The translations under genes and the position numbers were made by a program. Under the pieces are notes generated by a model that was not told where the DNA came from, ran no database searches, and was given only the letters and a program-made list of their open reading frames with translations. This document shows, in pieces, positions 44,750 to 52,799 of a stretch of DNA of 64,000 bases. Numbering within the stretch: the first letter of the stretch is position 1; each line of letters opens with the position of its first letter. The stretch is from CAYQTE01 sp964420285 (GTDB lineage: Bacteria; Planctomycetota; Phycisphaerae; Tepidisphaerales; Tepidisphaeraceae), in NCBI GenBank assembly GCA_964420285.1, contig CAYQTE010000014.1:1-64000 (forward strand), given 5' to 3'.

Positions 44750-45706
44750 TTATTTCGAGGCGGCCGGCTGTTCCTGCGGGAACAACACGGTTGACAGATA
44801 TCGTTCGGAGAAGTCGGCAAGGAAGGTGACGATGGCCTTGCCCTGATATTCCGGTTTGGCAGCGAGGCGCAGAGCAACGGCCACGTTTCCGCCGGAGCTA
44901 ATGCCGCCGGGAATGCCTTCCTCCCTGGCCAGACGGCGTGAGGTCTGGACGGCTTCATCGTTGGTGACGGTTTCCACGCCATTGAGGAGGGACGTGTCCA
45001 GATTCTTGGGGACAAAACCAGCGCCGATGCCCTGAATCTTGTGCGGGCCGGGCTTGCCGCCGGAGATGACGGGTGAATCGGCCGGCTCGACGGCGATGGC
45101 CTGGACGGCGGGGTTCTTGGTTCGCAGGAAACGTGTCACGCCGGTGATCGTACCGCCCGTGCCGACGCCAGCGACGATCACGTCGACATTGCCGCCGGTA
45201 TCGTTCCAGATTTCCGGGCCGGTCGTGCGTTCATGCACGAGGGGATTGGCGGGATTCTCGAACTGCTGGGGTATCCAACTATGCTCGGTGGTGTTGGCGA
45301 TTTCACTGGCCTTGTTGATGGCGCCTCGCATCCCCTCTGCGGCGGGCGTGAGAACGAGGTTGGCGCCGAGGAATTTCAGCAGAGCCCGCCGTTCGATACT
45401 CATCGATTCGGGCATCGTGAGAGTCAGGCGGTAACCACGTGACGCGGCGACAAACGCCAGGGCAATGCCGGTGTTGCCGCTGGTGGGCTCGATGATATGC
45501 GTCTCGGGTCTGAGGATACCGCGGGCTTCGGCATCTTCAATCATGGCCCGCCCGATGCGGTCCTTGACGCTGGCCAGCGGGTTAAAGAACTCCAGCTTGA
45601 CCAAAACCGTGGCACCCTCGGGCGCGGTGCGCGAGAGTTTGACCAACGGCGTGTTGTACGTCGTTTGAACAATGGAGGAATAAATGTTTGATTTCGACAT
45701 GCTCAT
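44750..45706 (-). CDS. cysK: Cysteine synthase (O-acetylserine sulfhydrylase)
   Basis: The 318-residue PLP enzyme forms cysteine from O-acetylserine and sulfide. PLP lysine is in FFNPLASVKDRIGRAMIEDA, the substrate loop is EPTSGNTGIALAFVAA, and the phosphate site is GVGTGGTITG. The C-terminal IPGGISSGGNVAVAL is typical of CysK. AGAGG precedes the ATG at 45706; an in-frame ATG at 45700 is the alternative. It lies 41 bases after the DUF3034 gene and 44 before metY. Confidence 0.93.
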   Translation of the reverse strand: MSMSKSNIYSSIVQTTYNTPLVKLSRTAPEGATVLVKLEFFNPLASVKDRIGRAMIEDAEARGILRPETHIIEPTSGNTGIALAFVAASRGYRLTLTMPESMSIERRALLKFLGANLVLTPAAEGMRGAINKASEIANTTEHSWIPQQFENPANPLVHERTTGPEIWNDTGGNVDVIVAGVGTGGTITGVTRFLRTKNPAVQAIAVEPADSPVISGGKPGPHKIQGIGAGFVPKNLDTSLLNGVETVTNDEAVQTSRRLAREEGIPGGISSGGNVAVALRLAAKPEYQGKAIVTFLADFSERYLSTVLFPQEQPAASK

Positions 45707-45747
45707 GCACCTCTGTGCTTGAATTGGGGCGTGTGAAGAATGCCACG

Positions 45748-46806
45748 TCAAAACTCGTATTTCAACTGAAGCCAAAAGGCCGAATCCGCGCGGGCGTTGG
45801 CGAGTACGCCGAAGTAGCCGATGCCGGCCGTGACGTCGATGTGTGCATTGGGAATCCAACTGACGTCCAGGGCGTGCCAGTCGTTTTCCCTGCCGATCAG
45901 TCCGGGAATCTGGCCGTAGGGATCGGTCTTTTGGCGAAATTCATAGGCGACCAGAAGCCAATCGGTTGGGAGATAGGCGATGTTGCCTTCAAAGGTGGTT
46001 CGGTAGCTTTCGCCGAAGCCGAGGAAACCGAGTTGGGCGCCTTCGCTTTCCCGTCCGCCGGCGGAGACTATCAAGGGGCGTCCAAACACATTGGGAAAGG
46101 TCTTTGACGCGGTGAGCGTGAAGTCAAAGGCCTCGTCCTTCCTATAGCCGATGGAATCGAGGGCGCTGCCAAGCCGGTTGTTGACGTTGGCGATGCCGTC
46201 ATTGTATTTGAAGTGAACGCCACCCGTAAGTGCGGGCACCCATTGGGAGTTGAAGCTGTTTTCGGGGATCAGCAGGCCGCGGGCATTGAAATTGTAGAGC
46301 CAAACGTCCGTGGTATGGATGTCAACGCCAGTCGCTTTCTGGATGTCATCGGGCAAATCGCCCAGGCCGAGTCGGTCGGCGCCAAATCCCAATTCGACGC
46401 GTCCAATGACGTTTTCTGTGATGGTGAAGGCCTCAAGGTCTTTCTGGCCCAGGTTGACGTAGGAGACGGCGGCGGAAGGCAGGCCCAAGGTGTTGGTACC
46501 CAAAGGCGGGTTGACAAGATAAGCCATGGGCGTGATGGCACCGCCGCCAAATCCTTCGATGTCGTGGAATGGAAGCGGCGGGCCTTTTTGCGGGGTGGCG
46601 GACGGCTGTGCGGCGTCGGCGTAAATCGGGTCGGAACTCAGGAAACTGAATGTGGACGGATAGGCTGCTGCGCTGTCGGCCGAACCGATGGAATCCGTTG
46701 ATGCCGACGGGGCGGCTGCGGCCGGATTGTCATTTGGGCCTGCGAATACAGTTGATGGAAGCGACAGAGCGGCTGCGGCGAGCGCGGCAAGAATGAACGA
46801 TTTCAT
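45748..46806 (-). CDS. DUF3034-type outer-membrane protein
   Basis: The 352-residue protein has a signal peptide (MKSFILAALAAAALSLPSTV, cleavage near VFA), a low-complexity Ala/Ser region to about residue 60, and a beta-barrel-like domain ending in LQLKYEF, with a terminal Phe as in outer-membrane proteins. Motifs FHDIEGFGGGAITPMAYLV, QLGFLGFGESYRTTFEG and NDWHALDVSWIPNAHIDVTA match the DUF3034 family as I know it. Function is unknown; first in an operon with cysK and metY, it may pass a sulfur source across the outer membrane (inference). Confidence 0.78.
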   Translation of the reverse strand: MKSFILAALAAAALSLPSTVFAGPNDNPAAAAPSASTDSIGSADSAAAYPSTFSFLSSDPIYADAAQPSATPQKGPPLPFHDIEGFGGGAITPMAYLVNPPLGTNTLGLPSAAVSYVNLGQKDLEAFTITENVIGRVELGFGADRLGLGDLPDDIQKATGVDIHTTDVWLYNFNARGLLIPENSFNSQWVPALTGGVHFKYNDGIANVNNRLGSALDSIGYRKDEAFDFTLTASKTFPNVFGRPLIVSAGGRESEGAQLGFLGFGESYRTTFEGNIAYLPTDWLLVAYEFRQKTDPYGQIPGLIGRENDWHALDVSWIPNAHIDVTAGIGYFGVLANARADSAFWLQLKYEF

Positions 46807-47122
46807 GATGTAATTCTCCTGACGTCGGGCGGGCAATGAGCGGCCAAGCCGGACGAAAAAAAGGATCTTGGGTACTGGAGTCGTCACGGCGTTTGTGCCG
46901 GACGACGCAATCGGGAACAGAGTGGCGTGGCGGATCGAGGGCGGGATTGGACTGGATCGATCAACACGCACAGGTGAATTGACATTCACCCGTCACGTCC
47001 TGACGGGCTTGAATTGAGGCCCGCCGGGCGGTCCCTGATTCAGCAATCGAAGATGCTTGCCTGTGTCTCATAGCAGCAACCGGGAAAATAACAGTGCGGC
47101 AAATCATGGCAAGGGCTAATTC

Positions 47123-47144
47123 CCTATTTGTCTATCGGAATAGG
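47123..47144. promoter_or_regulatory. Candidate operator dyad 1
   Basis: cctatt and aataggs exact partner aatagg (47123-47128 and 47139-47144) form perfect 6-bp arms around 10 bases ending tatcgg. The right half cggaatag recurs in dyad 2. It lies on the side nearer the DUF3034-cysK-metY operon. Confidence 0.4.
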
Positions 47145-47203
47145 CGCAATTCGGAACTAAATCGGTAGGAAATCGAGCTTGGTCGAAATGCGAGACTGGA
47201 CGC

Positions 47204-47232
47204 TTGACAAACCAACGATGCGTTGTCATAGT
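47204..47232 (+). promoter_or_regulatory. Candidate sigma70 promoter toward the XRE gene
   Basis: ttgaca at 47204-47209 and catagt at 47227-47232 are separated by 17 bases. Dyad 2 begins 4 bases after the -10 box, overlapping the predicted transcription start, as a repressor operator would. Confidence 0.45.
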
Positions 47233-47236
47233 TACG

Positions 47237-47258
47237 CCTATAAAATCGGTCGGAATAG
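47237..47258. promoter_or_regulatory. Candidate operator dyad 2
   Basis: cctat (47237-47241) and ggaatag (47252-47258) with tagg continuing form an imperfect dyad related to dyad 1. The arrangement recalls CymR/Rrf2-type cysteine-responsive boxes (CC...GGAAT), but the cognate regulator could equally be the XRE protein encoded next door. Confidence 0.4.
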
Positions 47259-47506
47259 TAGGATTATATGTCCAAGCTGCCGGCCGTGATCGCAAAAAAT
47301 GCGTGGCGCAGGCTTTGGCATCCTCTTATTCGGCAGCCGGCTCAGGCGAGCCTCCGCGTCACTGTGTCAATTCGGGTGTACGAGCGGGTCTCGCTGACGA
47401 CGTCGAATCGGCTTCATGAATAAGCCCGACCGGCGTCTTTCCGGGGCCCGTGCCGACCGGCGCTGCCACGCTCCTTCTATCCTGAGAAATTCAAAAGTGA
47501 CGTACG

Positions 47507-48076
47507 ATGTCTCAATTATCACCGACAATTATTGCACCCGGCCGGGGCTCGGCAGACGCCGTCCTGGCCGTGAACCTTGTGGCGGCGCGAGTCGCGGCAA
47601 GAGTTACCCAACAACGACTGGCCGACATCTCGGGAATCTCGCGGGCGACGATTGCCCAAATTGAGACCGGGTCAAGCGATCCGCGCCTCTCGACAATCGT
47701 CGAGTTGGCCAGGGCGCTGGGAATCCCGGTGATTTTGTTGCTGATCGGACTCCCGGAGGTTTGCGCCCTGGCGCGCGTCCTGGACCATGTCGAGAAAGAC
47801 CGCCCTTCGATCGACCCGCGCAGTACAGCGCGGATGCGGCACCATCTCGGCACGGGGATGCTGAAAGACCGCGCGCACGCGGCGATGCTGGGGGCAACCG
47901 CAGCGGAGTCCTTATCAAAAACGCCGCTGGCGCGAATGTCCGCGGCGATCTTTTCGGCATTCCTGCCGGGCACGGGCACGGAAATCGGCGCGATCCTGGG
48001 TGACCTGCTCGCAGAATCAAATTCGGCGCCGTCATGGGCTGATTTGCCGGCCACATTGTTGAAAAAGAAGGCTTGA
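47507..48076 (+). CDS. XRE-family transcriptional regulator
   Basis: The 189-residue protein has an N-terminal helix-turn-helix (about residues 25-80: RVTQQRLADISGISRATIAQ, then IETGSSDPRLSTIVELARAL) of the Cro/C1 type. An uncharacterised C-terminal part (about 85-189) contains two hydrophobic stretches, PVILLLIGL and SAAIFSAFLPGTGTEIGAIL. There is no cupin or peptidase domain. It lies between the two halves of the sulfur locus and may control one or both through the dyads upstream. A GC-rich hairpin follows the stop. Confidence 0.8.
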   Translation: MSQLSPTIIAPGRGSADAVLAVNLVAARVAARVTQQRLADISGISRATIAQIETGSSDPRLSTIVELARALGIPVILLLIGLPEVCALARVLDHVEKDRPSIDPRSTARMRHHLGTGMLKDRAHAAMLGATAAESLSKTPLARMSAAIFSAFLPGTGTEIGAILGDLLAESNSAPSWADLPATLLKKKA

Positions 48077-48090
48077 CCGGTTCGACGCCT

Positions 48091-48124
48091 GCGGCCGCCG
48101 GGGAGTGGGTGCTCCGGCGGCCGC
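48091..48124 (+). terminator. GC-rich hairpin after the XRE gene
   Basis: gcggccgccgg (48091-48101) and ccggcggccgc (48114-48124) form a perfect 11-bp stem with a 12-base loop, 15 bases after the XRE stop. There is no T-run after it, so it could be a processing or attenuation hairpin rather than a simple terminator before the 48181 gene. Confidence 0.45.
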
Positions 48125-48180
48125 TATGCCGGCTTGCACACACGCCATCACGGCGCAATACACGAGAAAGGTAACGCTCT

Positions 48181-48492
48181 ATGGACAGCCTGGAATTACA
48201 AGCAACTGCGAAGCCAACCGCAGTGACGGCCGAGGAGCCGGCTCTTCGGAGCGTGCTGCCGAGTCTGGTCAGCGCCTATTGCGAACGGGGCTATGACGCG
48301 GGATACGCGCGCGGGGTCAATGATATGTTGGCACAGGTTCTTTTGGCCGCGGACAGGTTCGCGCGTCTGCGGCCGGATTCCGCCGCCGAAACGCGACGAT
48401 TGCTGTATGCGTTTTCGGAGTTTCTGGAAGATCAAGTGCCCAGGACACCGGCGTATCCCGACCATTATGTCGCCGATGGGCTGGGAATTTGA
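48181..48492 (+). CDS. 103-residue protein of the encapsulin/sulfur locus
   Basis: The product begins MDSLELQATAKPTAVTAEEP, a disordered first ~30 residues, then a helical core: VSAYCERGYDAGYARGVNDM (about residues 33-52) and RRLLYAFSEFLED, and ends YPDHYVADGLGI. It has a single cysteine. I recognise no family. AAAGG precedes the ATG. It lies on the XRE strand, convergent with the desulfurase gene (25 bases between stops), so it may belong functionally to the sulfur locus. Confidence 0.6.
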   Translation: MDSLELQATAKPTAVTAEEPALRSVLPSLVSAYCERGYDAGYARGVNDMLAQVLLAADRFARLRPDSAAETRRLLYAFSEFLEDQVPRTPAYPDHYVADGLGI

Positions 48493-48517
48493 CCGGCTGA
48501 CGCGTTGAACCGATGAA

Positions 48518-50422
48518 TCAGATGACCGTGGGACGCCGCCCCTGTTTCAAGTTCCAGATGGCATTGACAAGGGCATCGACATCCTCACAGGTGTTGTAAA
48601 GAGCCAGCGACGGCCGGACGGTGGTTTCGACGCCGAACCGGCGGAGGATGGGCTGGGCGCAGTGATGGCCCGCGCGGACGGCGATACCTTCCTGATTCAG
48701 GGCGGCGCCGACATCCTCGGTGCGGAAATCGTCCAGGACAAAGGATAGAACGCTGGCCTTTTCGCGGGCCGTGCCGATAAGGTGCAGGCCGGGAATGCGC
48801 TGCAGCGCCTCGGTCGCGTACAGCAGCAGGTCGTGCTCGTGACGTGCGACGTTGACCATGCCGATGCGTTCGAGGTAGTCGATGGCAGCGCCGAGGCCGA
48901 CGGCATCACCGATGCTGCCGGTTCCGGCTTCAAACCGACCGGGCGGGGTTTGATATTGCGTCTTCTCGAAGGTGACGTCGGTGATCATGTTGCCACCGCC
49001 CTGCCACGGCGGCATTGATCCGAGCACATCAGCCTTGCCATAGACCACGCCGATGCCCGTGGGGGCAAAGACCTTGTGGCCGGAGAAGACATAGAAGTCG
49101 CAATCGAACGTCTGCACATCGACGCGAAGGTGCGAGACCGCCTGCGCTCCATCGACCAGCACCCTGGCGCCATGGCGATGAGCGGCGGCGATCATGTCTT
49201 GAACCGGGGTGATCGTTCCCAGCGCGTTGGAGACATGGGCAAAAGCGACGAGTTTCGTGTGCGAGTTCAGCAGCTTCTCGTACTCGTCCAGCAACACCTG
49301 ACCGGAGTTATCCACTGGCACGACGCGCAGCTTGGCGCCTTTTTCGGCACAGAGCATCTGCCAGGGGACAATGTTGGCGTGGTGTTCGAGCCACGTGATG
49401 ACGATCTCATCGTCCTTCTGAATGTTTCGGCGGCCCCAGCTCTGGGCCACGAGATTGATGCCTTCGGTCGCGCCGCGGACGAAAACGATTTCGCGCGAAG
49501 AGGGGGCGTTGAGGAATCGGCGGACTCTTTCACGGGCGGCTTCGTAGGCGTCGGTCGCGCGAGCCGCAAGAGTGTGGGCGGCGCGGTGGATGTTGGAATT
49601 CTCGTGGGCGTAGAAAGAACTGAGCCGATCGATGACCGATCTGGGCTTGTGGGTTGTCGCCGCGTTGTCGAGCCACACGAGCTGGCGGCCGTTGATTTTT
49701 TCCTGGAGGATCGGGAAATCGCGGCGAATCGCGCCGACATCAAAAGGGACGGAGGACACATCGGGGAACGCCACGGCATCCAGTTTGGATGGGACAAGCG
49801 AGGCAATCGGCTGTGGATGGTTGCGATCAAGGGGCTTTGCATCGTCAAGAAAATTGAATGCGCCAAAGCGGGCCGGATCGAGCTCGCTCAGTGATGTGCC
49901 CGGCACTTGCGGCGACGCCACCTCCGTGGCCGACGGGGCAACGCCGGGCGACGCTGCGACGGACAAGGCGGCGGGAAGATCGCGGAGTTCGGCGTCGTAG
50001 GGCATCTTCAGTGCCGCCACCTCGGCGGGAACAGTGTTTGCCGTCGGCGTCGCCTTCACAAACAGGCTCCGCGCTTCCTGAAGGAAGGAAAATGATGGCG
50101 CCAGCGAGAAATCGCTGGCGGCGACACCGCCGGGAATCTCGGGCCAGGTTGGAGTTGATTGCGCCGCTTGCACTGGTGCCGTCGCGGCCTTCAGCGTGGC
50201 AGGCACCGATCGAAGCTGGTCTTCCGCGAGCATGGTGACCGTCTGCGCATCCGGCGGCAGGGGCGCAGACGTGTGGCTCTGCGCAGGCGCATCGCGGAAG
50301 AACTCGTTGGCCCATTTGGCCATCGTCGCGACATCCGGCAATCCCGCACCACTCAGCGAGCGAGCGATATCGGCGCTGGGGATCAATCCGGAAGCGCCCC
50401 TGGGCAGATCACTTGTACTCAT
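48518..50422 (-). CDS. Encapsulin-cargo cysteine desulfurase (SufS-like, long N-terminal domain)
   Basis: The 634-residue protein has a disordered Ala/Pro/Ser-rich N-terminal domain (1 to ~225) and a SufS/CsdA-type cysteine desulfurase: FDVGAIRRDFPILQEKINGR, LDNAATTHKP, EHHANIVPWQ, PLP Lys450 in FSGHKVFAPTGIG, catalytic Cys588 in VRAGHHCAQPILRRF. It removes sulfur from cysteine to give alanine and persulfide. The N-terminal extension is the hallmark of cargo packaged in Family 2A encapsulins. A motif FxFLxxAxxL occurs twice in it (111-120 and 189-198). The ATG overlaps the encapsulin gene by 14 bases, indicating coupling. Confidence 0.92.
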   Translation of the reverse strand: MSTSDLPRGASGLIPSADIARSLSGAGLPDVATMAKWANEFFRDAPAQSHTSAPLPPDAQTVTMLAEDQLRSVPATLKAATAPVQAAQSTPTWPEIPGGVAASDFSLAPSFSFLQEARSLFVKATPTANTVPAEVAALKMPYDAELRDLPAALSVAASPGVAPSATEVASPQVPGTSLSELDPARFGAFNFLDDAKPLDRNHPQPIASLVPSKLDAVAFPDVSSVPFDVGAIRRDFPILQEKINGRQLVWLDNAATTHKPRSVIDRLSSFYAHENSNIHRAAHTLAARATDAYEAARERVRRFLNAPSSREIVFVRGATEGINLVAQSWGRRNIQKDDEIVITWLEHHANIVPWQMLCAEKGAKLRVVPVDNSGQVLLDEYEKLLNSHTKLVAFAHVSNALGTITPVQDMIAAAHRHGARVLVDGAQAVSHLRVDVQTFDCDFYVFSGHKVFAPTGIGVVYGKADVLGSMPPWQGGGNMITDVTFEKTQYQTPPGRFEAGTGSIGDAVGLGAAIDYLERIGMVNVARHEHDLLLYATEALQRIPGLHLIGTAREKASVLSFVLDDFRTEDVGAALNQEGIAVRAGHHCAQPILRRFGVETTVRPSLALYNTCEDVDALVNAIWNLKQGRRPTVI

Positions 50423-51350
50423 GATAATTGCCCACTTCCACCTGATCGAGGATGGCGATGGCGTCTTCCGTCAACACGGCGGCCGAGCAGTAGAGCGAGA
50501 CGAGATAGGAGCCAATCGCCTTGCGGTTGATTCCCATGAATCGCACGGAAAGTCCGGGCGTTTGCTCGCCGGGCAGGCCGGGCTGGAAGAGGCCTATGAC
50601 GCCTTGTTTCTTCTCGCCGACGCGCAGGAGCAGAATACTGGTCTTGCCGTTGGGGGCGGTCGGCTTGGCTTTCCCATCGACGTGGATCTTGTCCGTGGGC
50701 ACGATGGGAACACCGCGCCAGGTGAGAAACGGAACGCCGAATAACGTGACGCTGGGCGGCGGCACGCCGCGGCGCGTGCATTCCCGGCCGAAGGCGGCAA
50801 TGGCGCGTGGATGGGCCAGGAAGAACGAAGGCTCCTTCCAGACTTTGGTAAGCAATTCGTCAAGATCATCGGGCGTCGGGGCGCCCTTTCGGGCAGTGAT
50901 GCGCTGCGAATCGGCGACGTTCTTCAGCAGTCCATAATCGCTGTTGTTGAGCAACTCGCTTTCCTGCCGCTCCTTGACCGTCTCGACCGTCAGGCGCACT
51001 TGCTCGCGAATCTGATCGAACGGGTTGCTGAAAAGGTCGGATATCCTGGTTTGCACATCGACGACGGCCGAGATGGAGTTCAGCGTGTACTCGCGGGGCT
51101 TTTCCTCGTAATTGACAAACGTCTCGGGGATCGCCTGTTCCTCCTTCTGGTCGCAGACAATTTCGACCGATTTTTCATCGGCAACGCGGTTGACGCGGAG
51201 CGTGCCGGCCTCCAGGGGCTTCCAGTCGAGAAAGCGAACCAGCCAGCGCGGCGTGATCGCGCTGTACTGCGGCGCCGTCTTGGTGACGTTGGCCAGTTGA
51301 AATGCCGCTCGTTCGCCGAGCGTGTGATGAACCGTTCCGCCTTCCGCCAT
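50409..51350 (-). CDS. Family 2A encapsulin shell protein (SrpI-like)
   Basis: The 313-residue protein has an HK97-like encapsulin sequence of the SrpI type: LGERAAFQLANVTKTAPQYS and ITPRWLVRFLDWKPLEAGTL at the N-terminal arm, LTVETVKERQESELLNNSDY in the helical spine, then GVPPPSVTLFGVPFLTWRGV and PGLSVRFMGINRKAIGSYLV. Such proteins self-assemble into icosahedral nanocompartments. Length matches Family 2A shells (about 310-320) without the cyclic-nucleotide-binding insertion of Family 2B. AAGGAG is 9-14 bases upstream of ATG. The overlapping cysteine desulfurase is the predicted cargo; together with cysK and metY this implies a sulfur storage or transfer compartment. Confidence 0.92.
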   Translation of the reverse strand: MAEGGTVHHTLGERAAFQLANVTKTAPQYSAITPRWLVRFLDWKPLEAGTLRVNRVADEKSVEIVCDQKEEQAIPETFVNYEEKPREYTLNSISAVVDVQTRISDLFSNPFDQIREQVRLTVETVKERQESELLNNSDYGLLKNVADSQRITARKGAPTPDDLDELLTKVWKEPSFFLAHPRAIAAFGRECTRRGVPPPSVTLFGVPFLTWRGVPIVPTDKIHVDGKAKPTAPNGKTSILLLRVGEKKQGVIGLFQPGLPGEQTPGLSVRFMGINRKAIGSYLVSLYCSAAVLTEDAIAILDQVEVGNYHEYK

Positions 51351-51361
51351 GAGTATGCTCC

Positions 51362-51523
51362 TTCAGGAACGAACTTCCAATCCCGCCGTTGCGGCAACTG
51401 AACAGCCAAACTTTCAGCCTATGAAGGCCGACTCTTCCAGACAATGGCGGGCGGGCATTTGTCCAGCCGATTGGGCGCACGTGCCCGTCTCGTGCCGTCA
51501 GGTCATTTGCCTTCGTTCCTGAA
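51362..51523. repeat. 12-bp perfect inverted repeat around the encapsulin leader
   Basis: ttcaggaacgaa (51362-51373) and ttcgttcctgaa (51512-51523) are exact reverse complements that bound 138 bases between the GspF stop and the encapsulin start. The left copy overlaps the region just upstream of the encapsulin ribosome site, so long-range pairing could affect translation initiation; a role is unproven. Confidence 0.5.
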
Positions 51524-51536
51524 TACGGCCAGGAAA

Positions 51537-52757
51537 TCAGCCGTGGCCGATTGTCGAATAAATCGCCATAAAGAACGCCAGATAGACGAACCCAACCAGC
51601 CCGCCCACGACCAGCGTCATGATCGGCTCGATCATCAGCGTCATGCGCTTGACATAGGATTGGAGTTGCTGCTCGTGGAAATCGGCCACTTTGAGCAGAA
51701 CCGTACTCATGGTGCCGGTCGCCTCGCCGACGGCGATCATGCGGGGGAGCATGGGCATGAATTCTCTTCCGCCTGTGAGCGGCTTGGCCAGCGTGTTGCC
51801 ACCCATGACCGATTGGCGGGCCTGTTCGACGCGACCGGAGATCGCCAGGTTCTTCATCAATCCACCGGCCGTTTCCAATGCGGAGAGCACCGGCACGCCA
51901 GCCTCCAGCAACATGCTCAGACCGCGTGCGAACATGGCGGTGCCGGCCAGGCGCATCAGTTTGCCGACGATCGGGATGCGCAGGAAGAACGCATCCATCT
52001 TCTTCCCCGCCGGCGGCCACATGTGGAGAATGAACAGGCCCATCACCACCGCCGCAGAGAAGATCACGATCTCGTAAAAATAGTTGCTCATGAAGTTGCT
52101 GGTGGCAATCAGGGCCACCGTGACGGCCGGTAGTTGCCGCCCTTCGCCTTCCAGGAATCCAGAGATGAGGGGGATGACCTTGACCATCAGGTAGGCCGTG
52201 ACCAAAACCGCCACGACGACCGCGAAGGCCGGATACATCATGGCGGAGAAGAGCGTGATGAGAAGATTTCGCTTGCGTTCAAGCTGATCGGCCGCCTTGT
52301 CCATGACGAATTCCAGGTTGCCGGAGATTTCGCCGGCGCGTGCCAACTGGATGACCAGCCGGGGGAAGATGCGCCTGTGGCGGGCCAGGGAATCGGCGAA
52401 GCTCATGCCGCCCTCGATGTGTTCGCTCACGTCCTCCCAGATATTGGCCATGCGCGCGCGGCGGGCCTGTTCCGTACAGGTCCGCAGCGCCGACAGGAGC
52501 GTGATGCCGGCATCGAGCATGTTGGCGAGCATCCGCAGCCCCATTTCTACATCGAGACTCGTGGCCGGAAGAATGGCGATCCGCTTCTTTGGAACATCCG
52601 ACGATTCATCCGCCGCCCCGGCCGCCGCCCGCGCCGTCACCAGCGACAATCCCCGCGCCCGCAGCGCCCCGGCCAGAGCCGACGAACTTTCCGCGGCCTG
52701 AGTTCCTCTGTGCCATTTCCCGCGGGTATCACGGGCGCTGAAGGCGAATGTGGGCAT
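51537..52757 (-). CDS. gspF: Type II secretion/pilus inner-membrane platform protein GspF/PilC
   Basis: The 406-residue protein begins MPTFAFSARDTRGKWHRGTQ, typical of GspF, and has two T2SF repeats (about residues 65-190 and 270-395), each ending near membrane helices: LLITLFSAMMYPAFAVVVAV and LMIEPIMTLVVGGLVGFVYL. Glycine-rich GGMSFADSLARHRRIFPRLV and GGREFMPMLPRMIAVGEATG are family motifs. It forms the platform contacting the GspE ATPase and pseudopilins. It ends the minus-strand pseudopilin operon. Confidence 0.93.
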   Translation of the reverse strand: MPTFAFSARDTRGKWHRGTQAAESSSALAGALRARGLSLVTARAAAGAADESSDVPKKRIAILPATSLDVEMGLRMLANMLDAGITLLSALRTCTEQARRARMANIWEDVSEHIEGGMSFADSLARHRRIFPRLVIQLARAGEISGNLEFVMDKAADQLERKRNLLITLFSAMMYPAFAVVVAVLVTAYLMVKVIPLISGFLEGEGRQLPAVTVALIATSNFMSNYFYEIVIFSAAVVMGLFILHMWPPAGKKMDAFFLRIPIVGKLMRLAGTAMFARGLSMLLEAGVPVLSALETAGGLMKNLAISGRVEQARQSVMGGNTLAKPLTGGREFMPMLPRMIAVGEATGTMSTVLLKVADFHEQQLQSYVKRMTLMIEPIMTLVVGGLVGFVYLAFFMAIYSTIGHG

Positions 52758-52799
52758 GGATGGGGGCTTTCGTGGGTGAAGAAAGGGTGATGCGGTCGA

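Larger units (their letters stand above)
46990..47506. other. Divergent regulatory region of the sulfur locus
   Basis: About 700 bases separate the DUF3034 start (46806) from the XRE start (47507). The part described here is markedly AT-richer than the genes. It holds two dyads sharing cctat-N8/9-cggaatag (47123 and 47237), a related aaatcggtaggaaatc at 47159-47174, and a sigma70-like promoter at 47204-47232. I see no reading frame with a credible start in it. Confidence 0.5.

Noticed and set aside
46807..47506. SAM or other sulfur riboswitch in the control region of the cysK/metY operon
   Set aside because: I could not find conserved SAM-I/II aptamer core sequences or pairing; only short dyads were seen.
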